Shown: positions 50,758 to 59,348 of the stretch, piece after piece
Numbering within the stretch: the stretch's first letter is position 1
Layout of the letters: every line of letters starts with the position of its first letter
Assembly (NCBI RefSeq): GCF_001545115.1
Contig: NZ_FCNU01000032.1
Span: forward strand, 186,001 to 250,000
Source of the DNA: Candidatus Protochlamydia phocaeensis
GTDB lineage: Bacteria > Chlamydiota > Chlamydiia > Chlamydiales > Parachlamydiaceae
Direction: 5' to 3'
Length of the DNA: 64,000 nucleotides
Made by a program: the position numbers and the translations under genes
The notes under the pieces: model-generated
Told to the model about the DNA's origin: nothing
The model's database searches: none
What the model saw: the letters and a program-made list of their open reading frames with translations, nothing else

Positions 50758-51771
50758 ATGGATACACAACACAATTTCAATGTTATGAATGCAATAGAGC
50801 GGCGCGCCTTATATAATTTATTACGCATGAATTGGCTGAATGATCCGAAGATGTCTGTTGAGCCTTGGCAGGTCGAAGATTATCGGGCGCTTTCATTGCC
50901 AACTCTTTTCGAGCGTCTCAAGCGTTTATCCGTGCAATTAGACCGTACGAGCTTTATCGCTTATGCGGATGAATGCGATTCCCCCGAAGATTTAACCGAA
51001 CAGCTCGTTGGCGACCGCCAGTTAAAAGCCGAAGCCGAAGATCAGATTTATTTGCTTATATTTGAGCTATGGCGCCGTTTGATGGCCGAAAAGCCTTCCC
51101 TGTCCATTTTCTGTAATGAACTTGACCATCAAATTTACCTTTATGACAATAGCGAATTGGAAAATCCAAGCGAATTGCATGATGCGTTGGCTAACTTTAT
51201 TTTGATATTAGATGAGAACGCCGATGAAGGCATCCCATCAAAAGAAGTCTTTAAATTGATCTCTACTTATTGTGCGAACGATATTGAAACGTTTCTTTAT
51301 GATTTTATTTCCGAACAAATCGACGAAGACCATGAATCCTACGCTCAAGATCTTCTAGATGGCTTTAATTCTTATTTGGAAGGCAATAAATGGTTTGATT
51401 TGCTTCGCGCTCGCCTGTTGGGGCATTCAAATCGCAAAACTGCCAATAAATTGTTCACCCAAATTATTGAAGAGCATTTAGAAGACAGCGATTTGGAATT
51501 TAAGCTTGAATTGCTTTCCCTTATGGCAGAAATCGGAGATAAGCAGCAATTTACCTTAGTGCTTCAGCATCTCATCGGCCTTTTGCAAAGCGAAGAAGAC
51601 TTTCAAGACCTGCTACATATTTGCTTGGATTATTTCCACCGCCTGGATCAAGAAGATCAGGAAAGCCGCATTCAGCCTATCCTTAAAAAGCGGCAATCCC
51701 TTTCTCTTAAGCTTCCTTTTAATCCGCAGGATAGCGGTTTAAAAGCTCTACTTGAAATTTTTGAGCTCTAA
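50758..51771 (+). CDS. Acidic helical hypothetical protein
   Basis: 337 residues, no signal or membrane segment, rich in Leu, Glu and Asp. Segments such as IYLLIFELWRRLMAEKPSLS, DIETFLYDFISEQIDEDHES and LLGHSNRKTANKLFTQIIEE suggest an all-helical, perhaps HEAT- or TPR-like repeat fold. No family recognised; it has the look of a lineage-conserved cytoplasmic protein. A family A element follows its stop. Confidence 0.72.
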   Translation: MDTQHNFNVMNAIERRALYNLLRMNWLNDPKMSVEPWQVEDYRALSLPTLFERLKRLSVQLDRTSFIAYADECDSPEDLTEQLVGDRQLKAEAEDQIYLLIFELWRRLMAEKPSLSIFCNELDHQIYLYDNSELENPSELHDALANFILILDENADEGIPSKEVFKLISTYCANDIETFLYDFISEQIDEDHESYAQDLLDGFNSYLEGNKWFDLLRARLLGHSNRKTANKLFTQIIEEHLEDSDLEFKLELLSLMAEIGDKQQFTLVLQHLIGLLQSEEDFQDLLHICLDYFHRLDQEDQESRIQPILKKRQSLSLKLPFNPQDSGLKALLEIFEL

Positions 51772-51772
51772 G

Positions 51773-51931
51773 AGAGTGTATTAAACCGCTAATGACCTAG
51801 ATTCGCATTCTTTTCCCCTAGGAAGCGATAGGAAAGAACAGGCCATATTCACTCAATATGGTTCGTTCTCTTCTCTTGCCTCCTAGGCAGAAAATAATCT
51901 CAAATATAAGTTATTAAGAGGTCATACGGCT
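51773..51931. repeat. Family A repeat, longest copy
   Basis: Left end GAGTGTATTAAACCGCTAAT then TAGATTCGCATTCTTTTCCC; right end AGAAAATAATCTCAAATATA then GTTATTAAGAGG. Its internal palindrome (GCCATATT...AATATGG) differs from those of other copies. Located just after the gene ending at 51771; the rest of the gap to 52257 is AT-rich without visible features. Confidence 0.78.
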
Positions 51932-52257
51932 CTAATAAATTTTACTAAGTTCTAATTCATCAAAAAGCGGCTATTTCAGAAAAAAAACTCCAACACTAAC
52001 CCATTGACTATCAATCGACTCGAAATTCATCATTTTCTTTTTTTTGCTTGTTGAACTGGTTCAAAATCAATATCTTAAAAAACAGCTCCAGAAAGCATTC
52101 TGAGGGATAGTAAAATAAATTCTGCATCTTGACTTTAAAGCAAAAAAAATAGATACCAAAGGCGTTTTTAATACAACAAGTTGTAATTTTATAAACCATT
52201 ATCTACAAGATCTTGTATTTTGGCTTAAATTCAATACCTTAAAAGAGAGAGGGCATC

Positions 52258-54270
52258 ATGACCAGACCAACAGCGCGAGCAATGGCCACAGCTTTGCGTA
52301 CTTATCACAGACCGATTAAAGAAGGCGATACGCTATTAGAAACATGGGATCAAGTGGTGGATCGTGTAATCTCTCATCAACGCTGGCTATGGGAACGCGC
52401 GCTGGGACGCTCTTTGAACGAAGTACAAGAAGATGAATTGGAAGAAGTTAGAACTCTCATTTTAGGGCGCTATATTGCTCCAGCCGGCCGAACCCTATGG
52501 CTGGGAGGAACTGAATTAAGCCGTACGCGCGAATCGAGCATGTTCAATTGCTCTTATACGCATGTAGAGACGGTTTATGATATGGTCGATGTATTATGGC
52601 TGCTTTTACAGGGATGTGGAGTGGGTTTTAGACCTATTACAGGGACACTCAATGGTTTCCGCAGGCCGCTTCAAGAGATTAAGGTCATTCGCTCTGGCCG
52701 TACAGAAAAAGGCGGTGTGCAGCATAATATTGAAACATACGATCCCGAAACGCAGGTTTGGACAATTAAAGTCGGTGACTCCGCCATTGCGTGGGCCAAA
52801 GCCATTGGCAAGCTTGTGGCAGGTAAATTTCCGGCCAAATCCTTAATCCTTGATTTCTCTGAAATCCGTCCGGCAGGAACCCGTCTGAAAGGCTACGGTT
52901 GGATTTCATCAGGCGATGAGCAAATCGCCAAGGCTTTTAAAGCTATCGCAAAAATTTTATCGGATCGCGCCGATCAGCTTCTGACTCGTATTGATATTTT
53001 GGATATCGTTAACTGGCTAGGCACTATTTTATCCAGCAGACGCTCTGCACAAATTGCCCTTTTCGAGTACGGTCAACCAGAATGGGATGAATTTGCCATC
53101 GCAAAAAAAGAGTGGTGGCTAAAAGGCAATGCTCACCGTCAACAATCTAATAACAGCTTGCTTTTCCGTACCAAGCCTTCGCGCCAAGAATTGGAAAGAG
53201 TGTTTCAGCTCATGCTGGATTCCGGCGGATCTGAACCCGGTATCATCAATGCCGCAGAAGCAGAAAGACGGGCGCCTTGGTTCAAAGGATGCAACCCTTG
53301 CGTTGAGATCCTGCTTGGCAACAAGAGCTTCTGCAATTTGACAGAAGTGAATGTCCTGGCTTTCAGGGGAGATAAAGTCGGCTTGGAGCGCGCTCTTTAT
53401 CTGGCCGGACGCATGAACTATCGCCAAACGATGGTCAACTTGCGCGATGAGATTTTGCAGGAAGCTTGGCATCTCAACAATGACTTCTTGCATCTGTGCG
53501 GAGTAGGCTTGACCGGTGTTCGCGCACGGCCTGACCTGACTGCTTATGACTTCAAGCGCATGCGCAATATCACGGTAAGCGCCGCTTATAGCATGGCCAA
53601 TGAATTGAATGCGCCTCTGCCCAAGAATGTGACTTGCATTAAGCCTAGCGGAACCATTAGCAAAATTATGGGAACGGAAGAATGGGGCGAAGTGCCAGAA
53701 GGCATCCATATGCCACTTGGAAAGTATGTTTTCAATAACATTACTTATTCCAAGCATGATCCTTTAGTCGCAAAATTCCGCTCCGCTGGATATTCTGTCG
53801 TTGAAAAGCCTTATGAACCGGAATCTGTTTTGGTCAAATTCCCAGTCAAGTACGAAACTGTGCCGTTCGCACGCACAACAGTGACTAGAAAGAACGGCAA
53901 GGTCGAAGAAGTGGAAGTCAATACGGATTCAGCCGTTGCTCAGCTCGAATGGTATAATTTATTGCAGACGACCTGGTGCGAGCAAAACGTTTCTAACACG
54001 GTATCCTACGATCCATCAGAGATTCCAGCCATCATTGACTGGCTCATGAAAAACTGGGATTCCTATGTTGGCGTGTCCTTCCTTTTCCGCAACGACCCGA
54101 CTAAAAATGCGGAAGATCTAGGCTATGCTTATCTTCCACAAGAAGTGGTGACCAAGGAAGTCTATGAGAATTATGTGGCCAATTTAAAAGAAATTGACTA
54201 CTCAGGCATTCACATTCGCGACGACGAATTTATTGAAAGCTGCGCAACAGGCGCCTGCCCTGTTCGTTAA
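52258..54270 (+). CDS. nrdJ: Adenosylcobalamin-dependent ribonucleoside-triphosphate reductase (class II)
   Basis: 670 residues. Reduces ribonucleoside triphosphates to deoxy forms using coenzyme B12. Redox Cys in MFNCSYTHVET (about 97), QGCGVGF, the finger-loop region FKGCNPCVEILLGNKSFCNL (thiyl Cys, Glu and second redox Cys, about 345-360), VTCIKPSGTISKIMGTEEWG and the C-terminal C-x4-C of SCATGACPVR (thioredoxin docking) match the monomeric Lactobacillus-type RTPR, which is about 740 residues. The start ATG follows AGAGAGAGGG. No cobalamin riboswitch is seen upstream. Pathogenic chlamydiae use class I NrdAB, so this is a noteworthy difference if the organism is chlamydial. Confidence 0.95.
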   Translation: MTRPTARAMATALRTYHRPIKEGDTLLETWDQVVDRVISHQRWLWERALGRSLNEVQEDELEEVRTLILGRYIAPAGRTLWLGGTELSRTRESSMFNCSYTHVETVYDMVDVLWLLLQGCGVGFRPITGTLNGFRRPLQEIKVIRSGRTEKGGVQHNIETYDPETQVWTIKVGDSAIAWAKAIGKLVAGKFPAKSLILDFSEIRPAGTRLKGYGWISSGDEQIAKAFKAIAKILSDRADQLLTRIDILDIVNWLGTILSSRRSAQIALFEYGQPEWDEFAIAKKEWWLKGNAHRQQSNNSLLFRTKPSRQELERVFQLMLDSGGSEPGIINAAEAERRAPWFKGCNPCVEILLGNKSFCNLTEVNVLAFRGDKVGLERALYLAGRMNYRQTMVNLRDEILQEAWHLNNDFLHLCGVGLTGVRARPDLTAYDFKRMRNITVSAAYSMANELNAPLPKNVTCIKPSGTISKIMGTEEWGEVPEGIHMPLGKYVFNNITYSKHDPLVAKFRSAGYSVVEKPYEPESVLVKFPVKYETVPFARTTVTRKNGKVEEVEVNTDSAVAQLEWYNLLQTTWCEQNVSNTVSYDPSEIPAIIDWLMKNWDSYVGVSFLFRNDPTKNAEDLGYAYLPQEVVTKEVYENYVANLKEIDYSGIHIRDDEFIESCATGACPVR

Positions 54271-54281
54271 GAATCTCTTTC

Positions 54282-54307
54282 AAGGGCTTGCCAGCAGGCA
54301 AGCCCTT
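54282..54307 (+). terminator. Terminator hairpin after nrdJ
   Basis: Perfect 11-bp GC-rich stem AAGGGCTTGCC/GGCAAGCCCTT with AGCA loop, 11 bases past the nrdJ stop. Followed by ATCTT, a weak U-tract. Confidence 0.75.
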
Positions 54308-54404
54308 ATCTTAAAAAATATCTTGCTCAGATTGCCAGCCATTGCCTATACCTGACTTAGTTCGATTAAATAGGTATTCATATTACACAGCATAGGGGTA
54401 TGCA

Positions 54405-55424
54405 ATGCATCAATGGAAGACAACATTAAGAACTATTCTGACAAGCCTATTTTTCTTTTTCACCCTTGAAGCCAAGACTGTAGATTCGATGTCCGATGCA
54501 GCCCTTCCCTGCCAAATAAAATTGGATCCGGAGACAGCCGCCTTTTTAAAAGAATTCGACCAAATGTCTCAGCCCGGCCCGATTAAGGTGGAAAACATGC
54601 GGCAGGCCATTTTCCCCTCTTATCAAAGCAAGGCATCTATTCAAGGGGTTCGCGATTTATCCATTCCCGGCCCATTCGGGTCCATTCCCGCCCGCCTTTA
54701 TTTTCCCAAAGGAAACGGTCCTTATCCTGTTTATATTTCTTTTGAAGGTGGAGGATGGATTGCAGGCAGCTTAGACAGCAATGACAATTTATCCCGGGAA
54801 ATTTGCCACCGCTCCGGTTGCCTAGTTGTTTCGGTCGAATACCGCAAGGCGCCCGAATATCCCTTTCCTAAGCCCTTAGAAGATTGCTATGCAGCGGCCG
54901 TTTGGATCGCCCAGCATATTGCAGAATTTAACGGGGATCCCCAAAAATTGGCGATTGGAGGAGACAGCGCAGGAGGCAATCTAGCGGCCGCCGTCACTTT
55001 GCTTGCACGGGATCGCCGTGGGCCTTCCTTCCGCTGCCAAGTGCTCATTTATCCTGCTACCAATTATGATTTTGATACGCTGTCTTATTATGAAAATGCC
55101 CAAGGCTATTTCTTAACGCGCGATGCAATGAAACAATTCTGGGCTTTTTATTTAAAAGGAGCCAATGGCAAAGATCCGCGTGCCTCGCCTCTACAAGCTG
55201 ATCTTGGCCGTTTGCCTCCTGCTTTAATTTTAGTGGCTCATTTCGACCCCTTGCGGGATGACGGCTTGGCTTATGCCCATCAATTAAAAACCTTTGACGT
55301 ACCGACCGTCGTCTATACGTATCCCACTATTCACGGCTTTGTCAGCTTTGCCAACCGCCTTAGCCTCGGACGAAAAGGCATCAATGACATTGCCCAATAT
55401 TTACAGCAACAGCTTCGTTCTTAG
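54405..55424 (+). CDS. Exported HSL-family (alpha/beta hydrolase) esterase
   Basis: 339 residues. Signal peptide (TTLRTILTSLFFFFTLEA) followed by a hormone-sensitive-lipase-type hydrolase: VYISFEGGGWIAGSLDSND (oxyanion region), VVSVEYRKAPEYPFPKPLED, LAIGGDSAGGNLAAAV (nucleophile Ser in G-D-S-A-G), LILVAHFDPLRDDG (Asp) and YPTIHGFVSF (His). The catalytic triad is complete. The usual H-G-G-G oxyanion motif reads E-G-G-G here, a rare change. AGGGG precedes the ATG by about 8 bases. Likely hydrolyses short-chain esters outside the cytoplasm, perhaps deacetylating glycans or lipids. Confidence 0.88.
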   Translation: MHQWKTTLRTILTSLFFFFTLEAKTVDSMSDAALPCQIKLDPETAAFLKEFDQMSQPGPIKVENMRQAIFPSYQSKASIQGVRDLSIPGPFGSIPARLYFPKGNGPYPVYISFEGGGWIAGSLDSNDNLSREICHRSGCLVVSVEYRKAPEYPFPKPLEDCYAAAVWIAQHIAEFNGDPQKLAIGGDSAGGNLAAAVTLLARDRRGPSFRCQVLIYPATNYDFDTLSYYENAQGYFLTRDAMKQFWAFYLKGANGKDPRASPLQADLGRLPPALILVAHFDPLRDDGLAYAHQLKTFDVPTVVYTYPTIHGFVSFANRLSLGRKGINDIAQYLQQQLRS

Positions 55425-55523
55425 CGGGTGTATTGACACCCCTAATAACCGCTATTTGAGATTATTTTCTCCCTAAGCGGCAATAGGAGAGAAGAATGCG
55501 AATTAGGCCATTAGCGGTTTAAT
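55424..55523. repeat. Family A repeat, copy after the esterase
   Basis: Starts GGGTGTATTGACACCCCTAA, has GCTATTTGAGATTATTTTCT and, inverted at the other end, GAATGCGAATTAGGCCATTA with GCGGTTT. A clear example of the left and right ends facing each other. Confidence 0.78.
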
Positions 55524-55529
55524 ACCCCT

Positions 55530-55640
55530 TCTTAGAGAGTGTATTAAACCCATCATCACCTATATCGCGTTGGCTCCTAAGAAGAAAGGACGCTCAATAT
55601 GGATTATAGGGAGTTCTAAGGCCGCTTCTTAGAAGATTTC
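55530..55640. repeat. Family A-like partial repeat
   Basis: AGAGAGTGTATTAAACCCAT then CACCTATATCGCGTTGGCTC, with AAGAAAGGACGCTCAATATG. It lies directly next to the preceding copy; the second end is weakly conserved. Confidence 0.5.
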
Positions 55641-55723
55641 TTAAGGATAGACAAAAAATTCCCTCTTCTCCTTTACTTCTATATATAAGGCAAAGCCGTC
55701 TAAACACCATATAGGTTCAAAAT

Positions 55724-56359
55724 ATGAGTTCGATAGCAAATCCTCTTCCTCTAGTCAATCCGCCATCTGCAATCCATACAAAAAAAAGGCCAAGGGAGCC
55801 TTCCGATCCCTTATTGCATAAAAAAGAAGCGATCCAAACGGTTATTTCTCCGATCCTGGCAGCTTCTGCAGATTCGGGCGCTTGGAAGAAGGGAAAAAAG
55901 CCTAGATTCTTCACTCACTGGTCAATTATTGAAGACCTCGCTTTATTGCAAGCGATGCGCAAATTGGGACGTGCCTGGAAACTAATTATCCAAGAAACGC
56001 CTGAATTGATAAATCGACAGCCGGATAGCTGCCGCAAGAGATTTGATTGTATTTGGGCGAAGCAAATTTCCCTAGCAGAACTTCAAAATTCGGAGGGAGA
56101 AATTGTAATAAAAGGAAATGGCCGCTCACGCCGTCTCGTCATTCTCAATTCAAAAGAGCGCTCGGACTCTTGCAATGGCGAATCCCCCCTCCCACACTTT
56201 GTAGAGCCTTGGCCCTTGCAATCCCCTCTTTCTCTACCGCCTATAGAGACAAAAATCAACAATGAGGAAGTGGGAGACTTAAACTTATTTGACCCTGTTG
56301 AGTTCTCAATCGATACAAGCGATCCTCTTTACCAACAAATATTGGAGTCTTTGATTTGA
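55724..56359 (+). CDS. Myb/SANT-like domain protein, possible host-directed effector
   Basis: 211 residues, no signal peptide. Residues about 62-115 read FTHWSIIEDLALLQAMRKLG, RAWKLIIQETPELINRQPDS and CRKRFDCIWAKQISL. This has the Myb/SANT layout: three spaced Trp, W-x-x-x-E-D, helix, G-x-x-W-x-x-I, R-x-x-x-x-C-x-x-R. Myb-type DNA-binding domains are typical of eukaryotes. Basic clusters that resemble nuclear localisation signals occur before it (KKRPREP; KKGKKPRF). The C-terminus is acidic (DLNLFDPVEFSIDTSD), as in activation domains. A nuclear effector is plausible but unproven; a bacterial regulator is the alternative. Confidence 0.68.
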   Translation: MSSIANPLPLVNPPSAIHTKKRPREPSDPLLHKKEAIQTVISPILAASADSGAWKKGKKPRFFTHWSIIEDLALLQAMRKLGRAWKLIIQETPELINRQPDSCRKRFDCIWAKQISLAELQNSEGEIVIKGNGRSRRLVILNSKERSDSCNGESPLPHFVEPWPLQSPLSLPPIETKINNEEVGDLNLFDPVEFSIDTSDPLYQQILESLI

Positions 56360-56435
56360 GACTTTAAATTTAGACAAAGGCTTTGCTTTTAAATTATTTA
56401 TAGCAAGCCTCTTTTGGTTCATGCGCACATAAGAT

Positions 56436-59108
56436 TTAGCAATAGATCTGTTGATATAAGCTCAGTTGCCATCTCATTAAATGAAGATAATGCGCTTTAT
56501 TTAGGAAAGAATCATAAATGACCGTCAATTGTTTGGGATACGCGGACTCATTCGATTGGCTCATCAAGGTAATTTCAATGATTTTTTTTGTTTGTCCGCC
56601 CTCTTTCTCTTTCATTTGATTGCCTTCTTTTTTTTCGAGGTTCTCAACCTTAACAATAAGAGCCTGTTTATCAAAATGCTCTCCCTTGATGGAATAAGCG
56701 TAATGGGGAGGAATAGCATCCAGTTGATGGGTCTCCAAATAAATGGATTCAAAATCTGCCTCTTCAAAATGAGAAACCTCTTTCTCCTTTCCTTTACGGT
56801 CATTATCCAAATTAAAATGGAAAATTTGTAAAGGGGCAGCTTGCTTCAATGGCATGTCCGCTACGCTAAAGTCCGGCCCATTTAGAGCAAGAAAGACACT
56901 CGCTTTGAAGGAAAAGCGCAAATTCTTAATAAAAGTATACAATTCTGTTTTGACCAAGGGCATATCCGCACCAAAAAGGCCTTCATTTTTTTGCCACAGA
57001 TTTGTCAACAAGGGATGGGCGGCAAGGCAGGCATCGAAAATCTCCGCCGGATTTCCTTCCCTTTCTAAGCATTCATCAGGGAGGTGATAAGGCTTGTCTG
57101 TCACTTCTCTCATGTTTTCTTCTTCCTTTTCCGAAATCGCTTCCTCGGCAAACGTATCGATAAAGGCTTGAAGCAGTCTAAAAAATGGCGATGTCAAAGA
57201 AGACGCTAAAGGAATTCTAAGAGGGAGATGAAACGTATAGGCTGCCTGCAGATTTTGTAAAGAATTCAGGACCGAAACAGAGAAGCGCATCTCTCCAGCC
57301 TCTGGATGGCAAGACCAATGGCAAAAGCGGGCGGGCCCGTTGGGGAAACAAGAGAGAATGGGGTCTAAACAGTTATGAATGGGAAAATTTTCATTCTTAA
57401 ATAAAAGATTATTATCCTCAATCGAACAAGGAATAAAGTTGTAAAAAGAAGAAACGGGTTTTGGATAAGCGGCAAACTGAAGCAAAAAGACCATATTAAG
57501 CATTCTTTCCATATAGAAACCCAATCTTTTCTGTCCAACCGAACCAACCTCTCTTGGCATCAGCTGAATCGCTCCAATAAAGTGGTTTGCCTCCTGCTCC
57601 CAGGATTGGTAAGCAAGGGAGGGAATGGCAAGCTTATCCGAATACTTAATGACGCTGGCACGAACATCTGCATAGGCGTCTAAAATCTCAAAGACAGATG
57701 CGTTTGCTGTTTGAAAGAATAAAAAATCAGCAATGACTGGAACCGGCAAGCTCAAGCCGAACGTCTCTTCTATTTGCTGCAGAATACGAAGATGTTCCTC
57801 AGAAGTTAAATACGGAGAGGCAAGTGGAGGATCATCATCTGAAACCACCTGCGTTTTTGAGAAACGCAGAATAATATGGGCCGTCTCTTTTAAAGGAAGC
57901 CGGCTTGCATATTGGATAAAGGCCGGACTTATTTTAAACGGCGCTCTTAGAAATCCTTCGCTTACCCATTTCTGGTAGCGTCTTTTCTCCTCCTCCTCAA
58001 GGCTGTGAATGGCTGCAAAGAGAAAGGCAGCCTGGGATTGATCCACAGAGAATTTGACCAGGCAATGAAAATAATGGAGGCATGTATGCAAAAAAGGATA
58101 AATAGCATCCGACCGATCAGGGACCAAAGCATTCAATAATTTAAGCATCTCATCAAAGGGGAATTCTTCTCCTTGATCAATTTTTTGAATCGCCGTGTGC
58201 AAATGGTCAACGAAGTAAAGGGCATTTTGTTGGGCCTCTAAAGATGCGGAAAAGAGAGCTGCCAATTCCTCCTTTATAGAAGGAATAGAAGGCAGGCGTG
58301 TCTGCGGATGATGAAACAGCAAATTAATGGCCCGCCCGATTGCAAATTCATGGAAAGAAAGGGAAATTAAATGGCTTGGTTCAGGCAATTGCCTTAAAGG
58401 AGGAATGAGCAGCTTATCAAATCTAAAGCTTGTTCCTAATTCTTCTTGAATTTTTTTTCCTCCTTTTACAAGTCTTGCCCATGAAAACAAAAGATGCCCC
58501 CAAGACAAGATTTTTCCATGCCCTTTCAAAGCTCCATATTTGAATAAATCCCGCTCTTGCTTCATATTCAAAGAGAGCGGCAGGCTCGCTGCTTCTTTAA
58601 GCAAGGTCGCTTGAAAGAGAATAGTCAATGTGCGATCCATCTCTTCTCGTTGCGCATCTATGGCACGCTGGATGGCGGGTATAGAATAGCATTGCCAGCG
58701 TCTTGCTTCCTGTGCAGGCATGGGAAGCGAAAGAATATGATGCGCCATCTCTCTGATCACGCTTTCTTGAATGGTATCAGGAGAAAAAACAGAAAAGGCA
58801 TACAGCGCGTTCAGACTCTCCAAATTCAAATGGCGTCCCTCAAGTAAGTCATTAAGAGCAAGAGTCAATAGACGGTGAAAGCGATCTGTCCGCATCTTTA
58901 ATTTAGCTTGGATCTTTTCTGCAAGAGGCGGGGGAAAACAAGAAGCAAGCTGCTGTTGATTCATTCGCCCAAAAATCTCTATGAAATCATTGAAAAGGGA
59001 ATCATCGAGGCTTGTCTTTTTCCTGAATTTTTTAATAAATTTCTCGGATAAAGTGCTGGGATCGTTGGTAAGACGGATAAACCACTTAGGAAAAGAATTG
59101 ACTTGCAT
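56436..59108 (-). CDS. Large hypothetical protein (890 residues)
   Basis: No signal peptide and no membrane segments. N-terminal half is helical (DRFHRLLTLALNDLLEGRHL; HILRFSKTQVVSDDDPPLAS); the C-terminal ~300 residues look more beta-rich and contain a Lys/Glu-rich low-complexity stretch (ENLEKKEGNQMKEKEGGQTK). I recognise no domain. Size, lack of homologous motifs and position near the Myb-like and membrane genes are compatible with a lineage-specific effector or structural protein, but there is no direct evidence. Confidence 0.7.
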   Translation of the reverse strand: MQVNSFPKWFIRLTNDPSTLSEKFIKKFRKKTSLDDSLFNDFIEIFGRMNQQQLASCFPPPLAEKIQAKLKMRTDRFHRLLTLALNDLLEGRHLNLESLNALYAFSVFSPDTIQESVIREMAHHILSLPMPAQEARRWQCYSIPAIQRAIDAQREEMDRTLTILFQATLLKEAASLPLSLNMKQERDLFKYGALKGHGKILSWGHLLFSWARLVKGGKKIQEELGTSFRFDKLLIPPLRQLPEPSHLISLSFHEFAIGRAINLLFHHPQTRLPSIPSIKEELAALFSASLEAQQNALYFVDHLHTAIQKIDQGEEFPFDEMLKLLNALVPDRSDAIYPFLHTCLHYFHCLVKFSVDQSQAAFLFAAIHSLEEEEKRRYQKWVSEGFLRAPFKISPAFIQYASRLPLKETAHIILRFSKTQVVSDDDPPLASPYLTSEEHLRILQQIEETFGLSLPVPVIADFLFFQTANASVFEILDAYADVRASVIKYSDKLAIPSLAYQSWEQEANHFIGAIQLMPREVGSVGQKRLGFYMERMLNMVFLLQFAAYPKPVSSFYNFIPCSIEDNNLLFKNENFPIHNCLDPILSCFPNGPARFCHWSCHPEAGEMRFSVSVLNSLQNLQAAYTFHLPLRIPLASSLTSPFFRLLQAFIDTFAEEAISEKEEENMREVTDKPYHLPDECLEREGNPAEIFDACLAAHPLLTNLWQKNEGLFGADMPLVKTELYTFIKNLRFSFKASVFLALNGPDFSVADMPLKQAAPLQIFHFNLDNDRKGKEKEVSHFEEADFESIYLETHQLDAIPPHYAYSIKGEHFDKQALIVKVENLEKKEGNQMKEKEGGQTKKIIEITLMSQSNESAYPKQLTVIYDSFLNKAHYLHLMRWQLSLYQQIYC

Positions 59109-59164
59109 AGGCTTAGAGGAGTTAAAAAATAATTAGAGAATGAAAGGACAAAGGAACTTAGAGA

Positions 59165-59297
59165 ATGTATTAACTCATAATACCCCGAGTTTAGAGTTTT
59201 TTGCCCTTTCGACTGCGTCAAAGCTGCGGAGATAAACAAATGGCAAGAGCTTTTACGTCAGTCCAAAGGACAGAAAACTCCAAATTCAGGTTAATAA
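59165..59297. repeat. Family B palindromic element, copy 4
   Basis: Left side GAGTTTAGAGTTTTTTGCCC with CTTTCGACTGCGTCAAAGCT; right side TCCAAAGGACAGAAAACTCC then AAATTCAGGTTAAT. Contains ATAAACAAATGGCAAGAGC. Between two minus-strand genes. Confidence 0.78.
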
Positions 59298-59348
59298 TCG
59301 ATATGTGAGATTAGGATGGGCTTTCATACACCTCTTAGCGCTTTAAAA

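Noticed and set aside
51932-52257. Cobalamin riboswitch upstream of nrdJ
   Set aside because: The region is AT-rich and lacks the B12-box and the GC-rich paired elements of that riboswitch.
53119-53757. 212-codon open frame antisense to nrdJ
   Set aside because: It is a shadow of a strongly conserved coding strand with no start site signal or recognisable protein.
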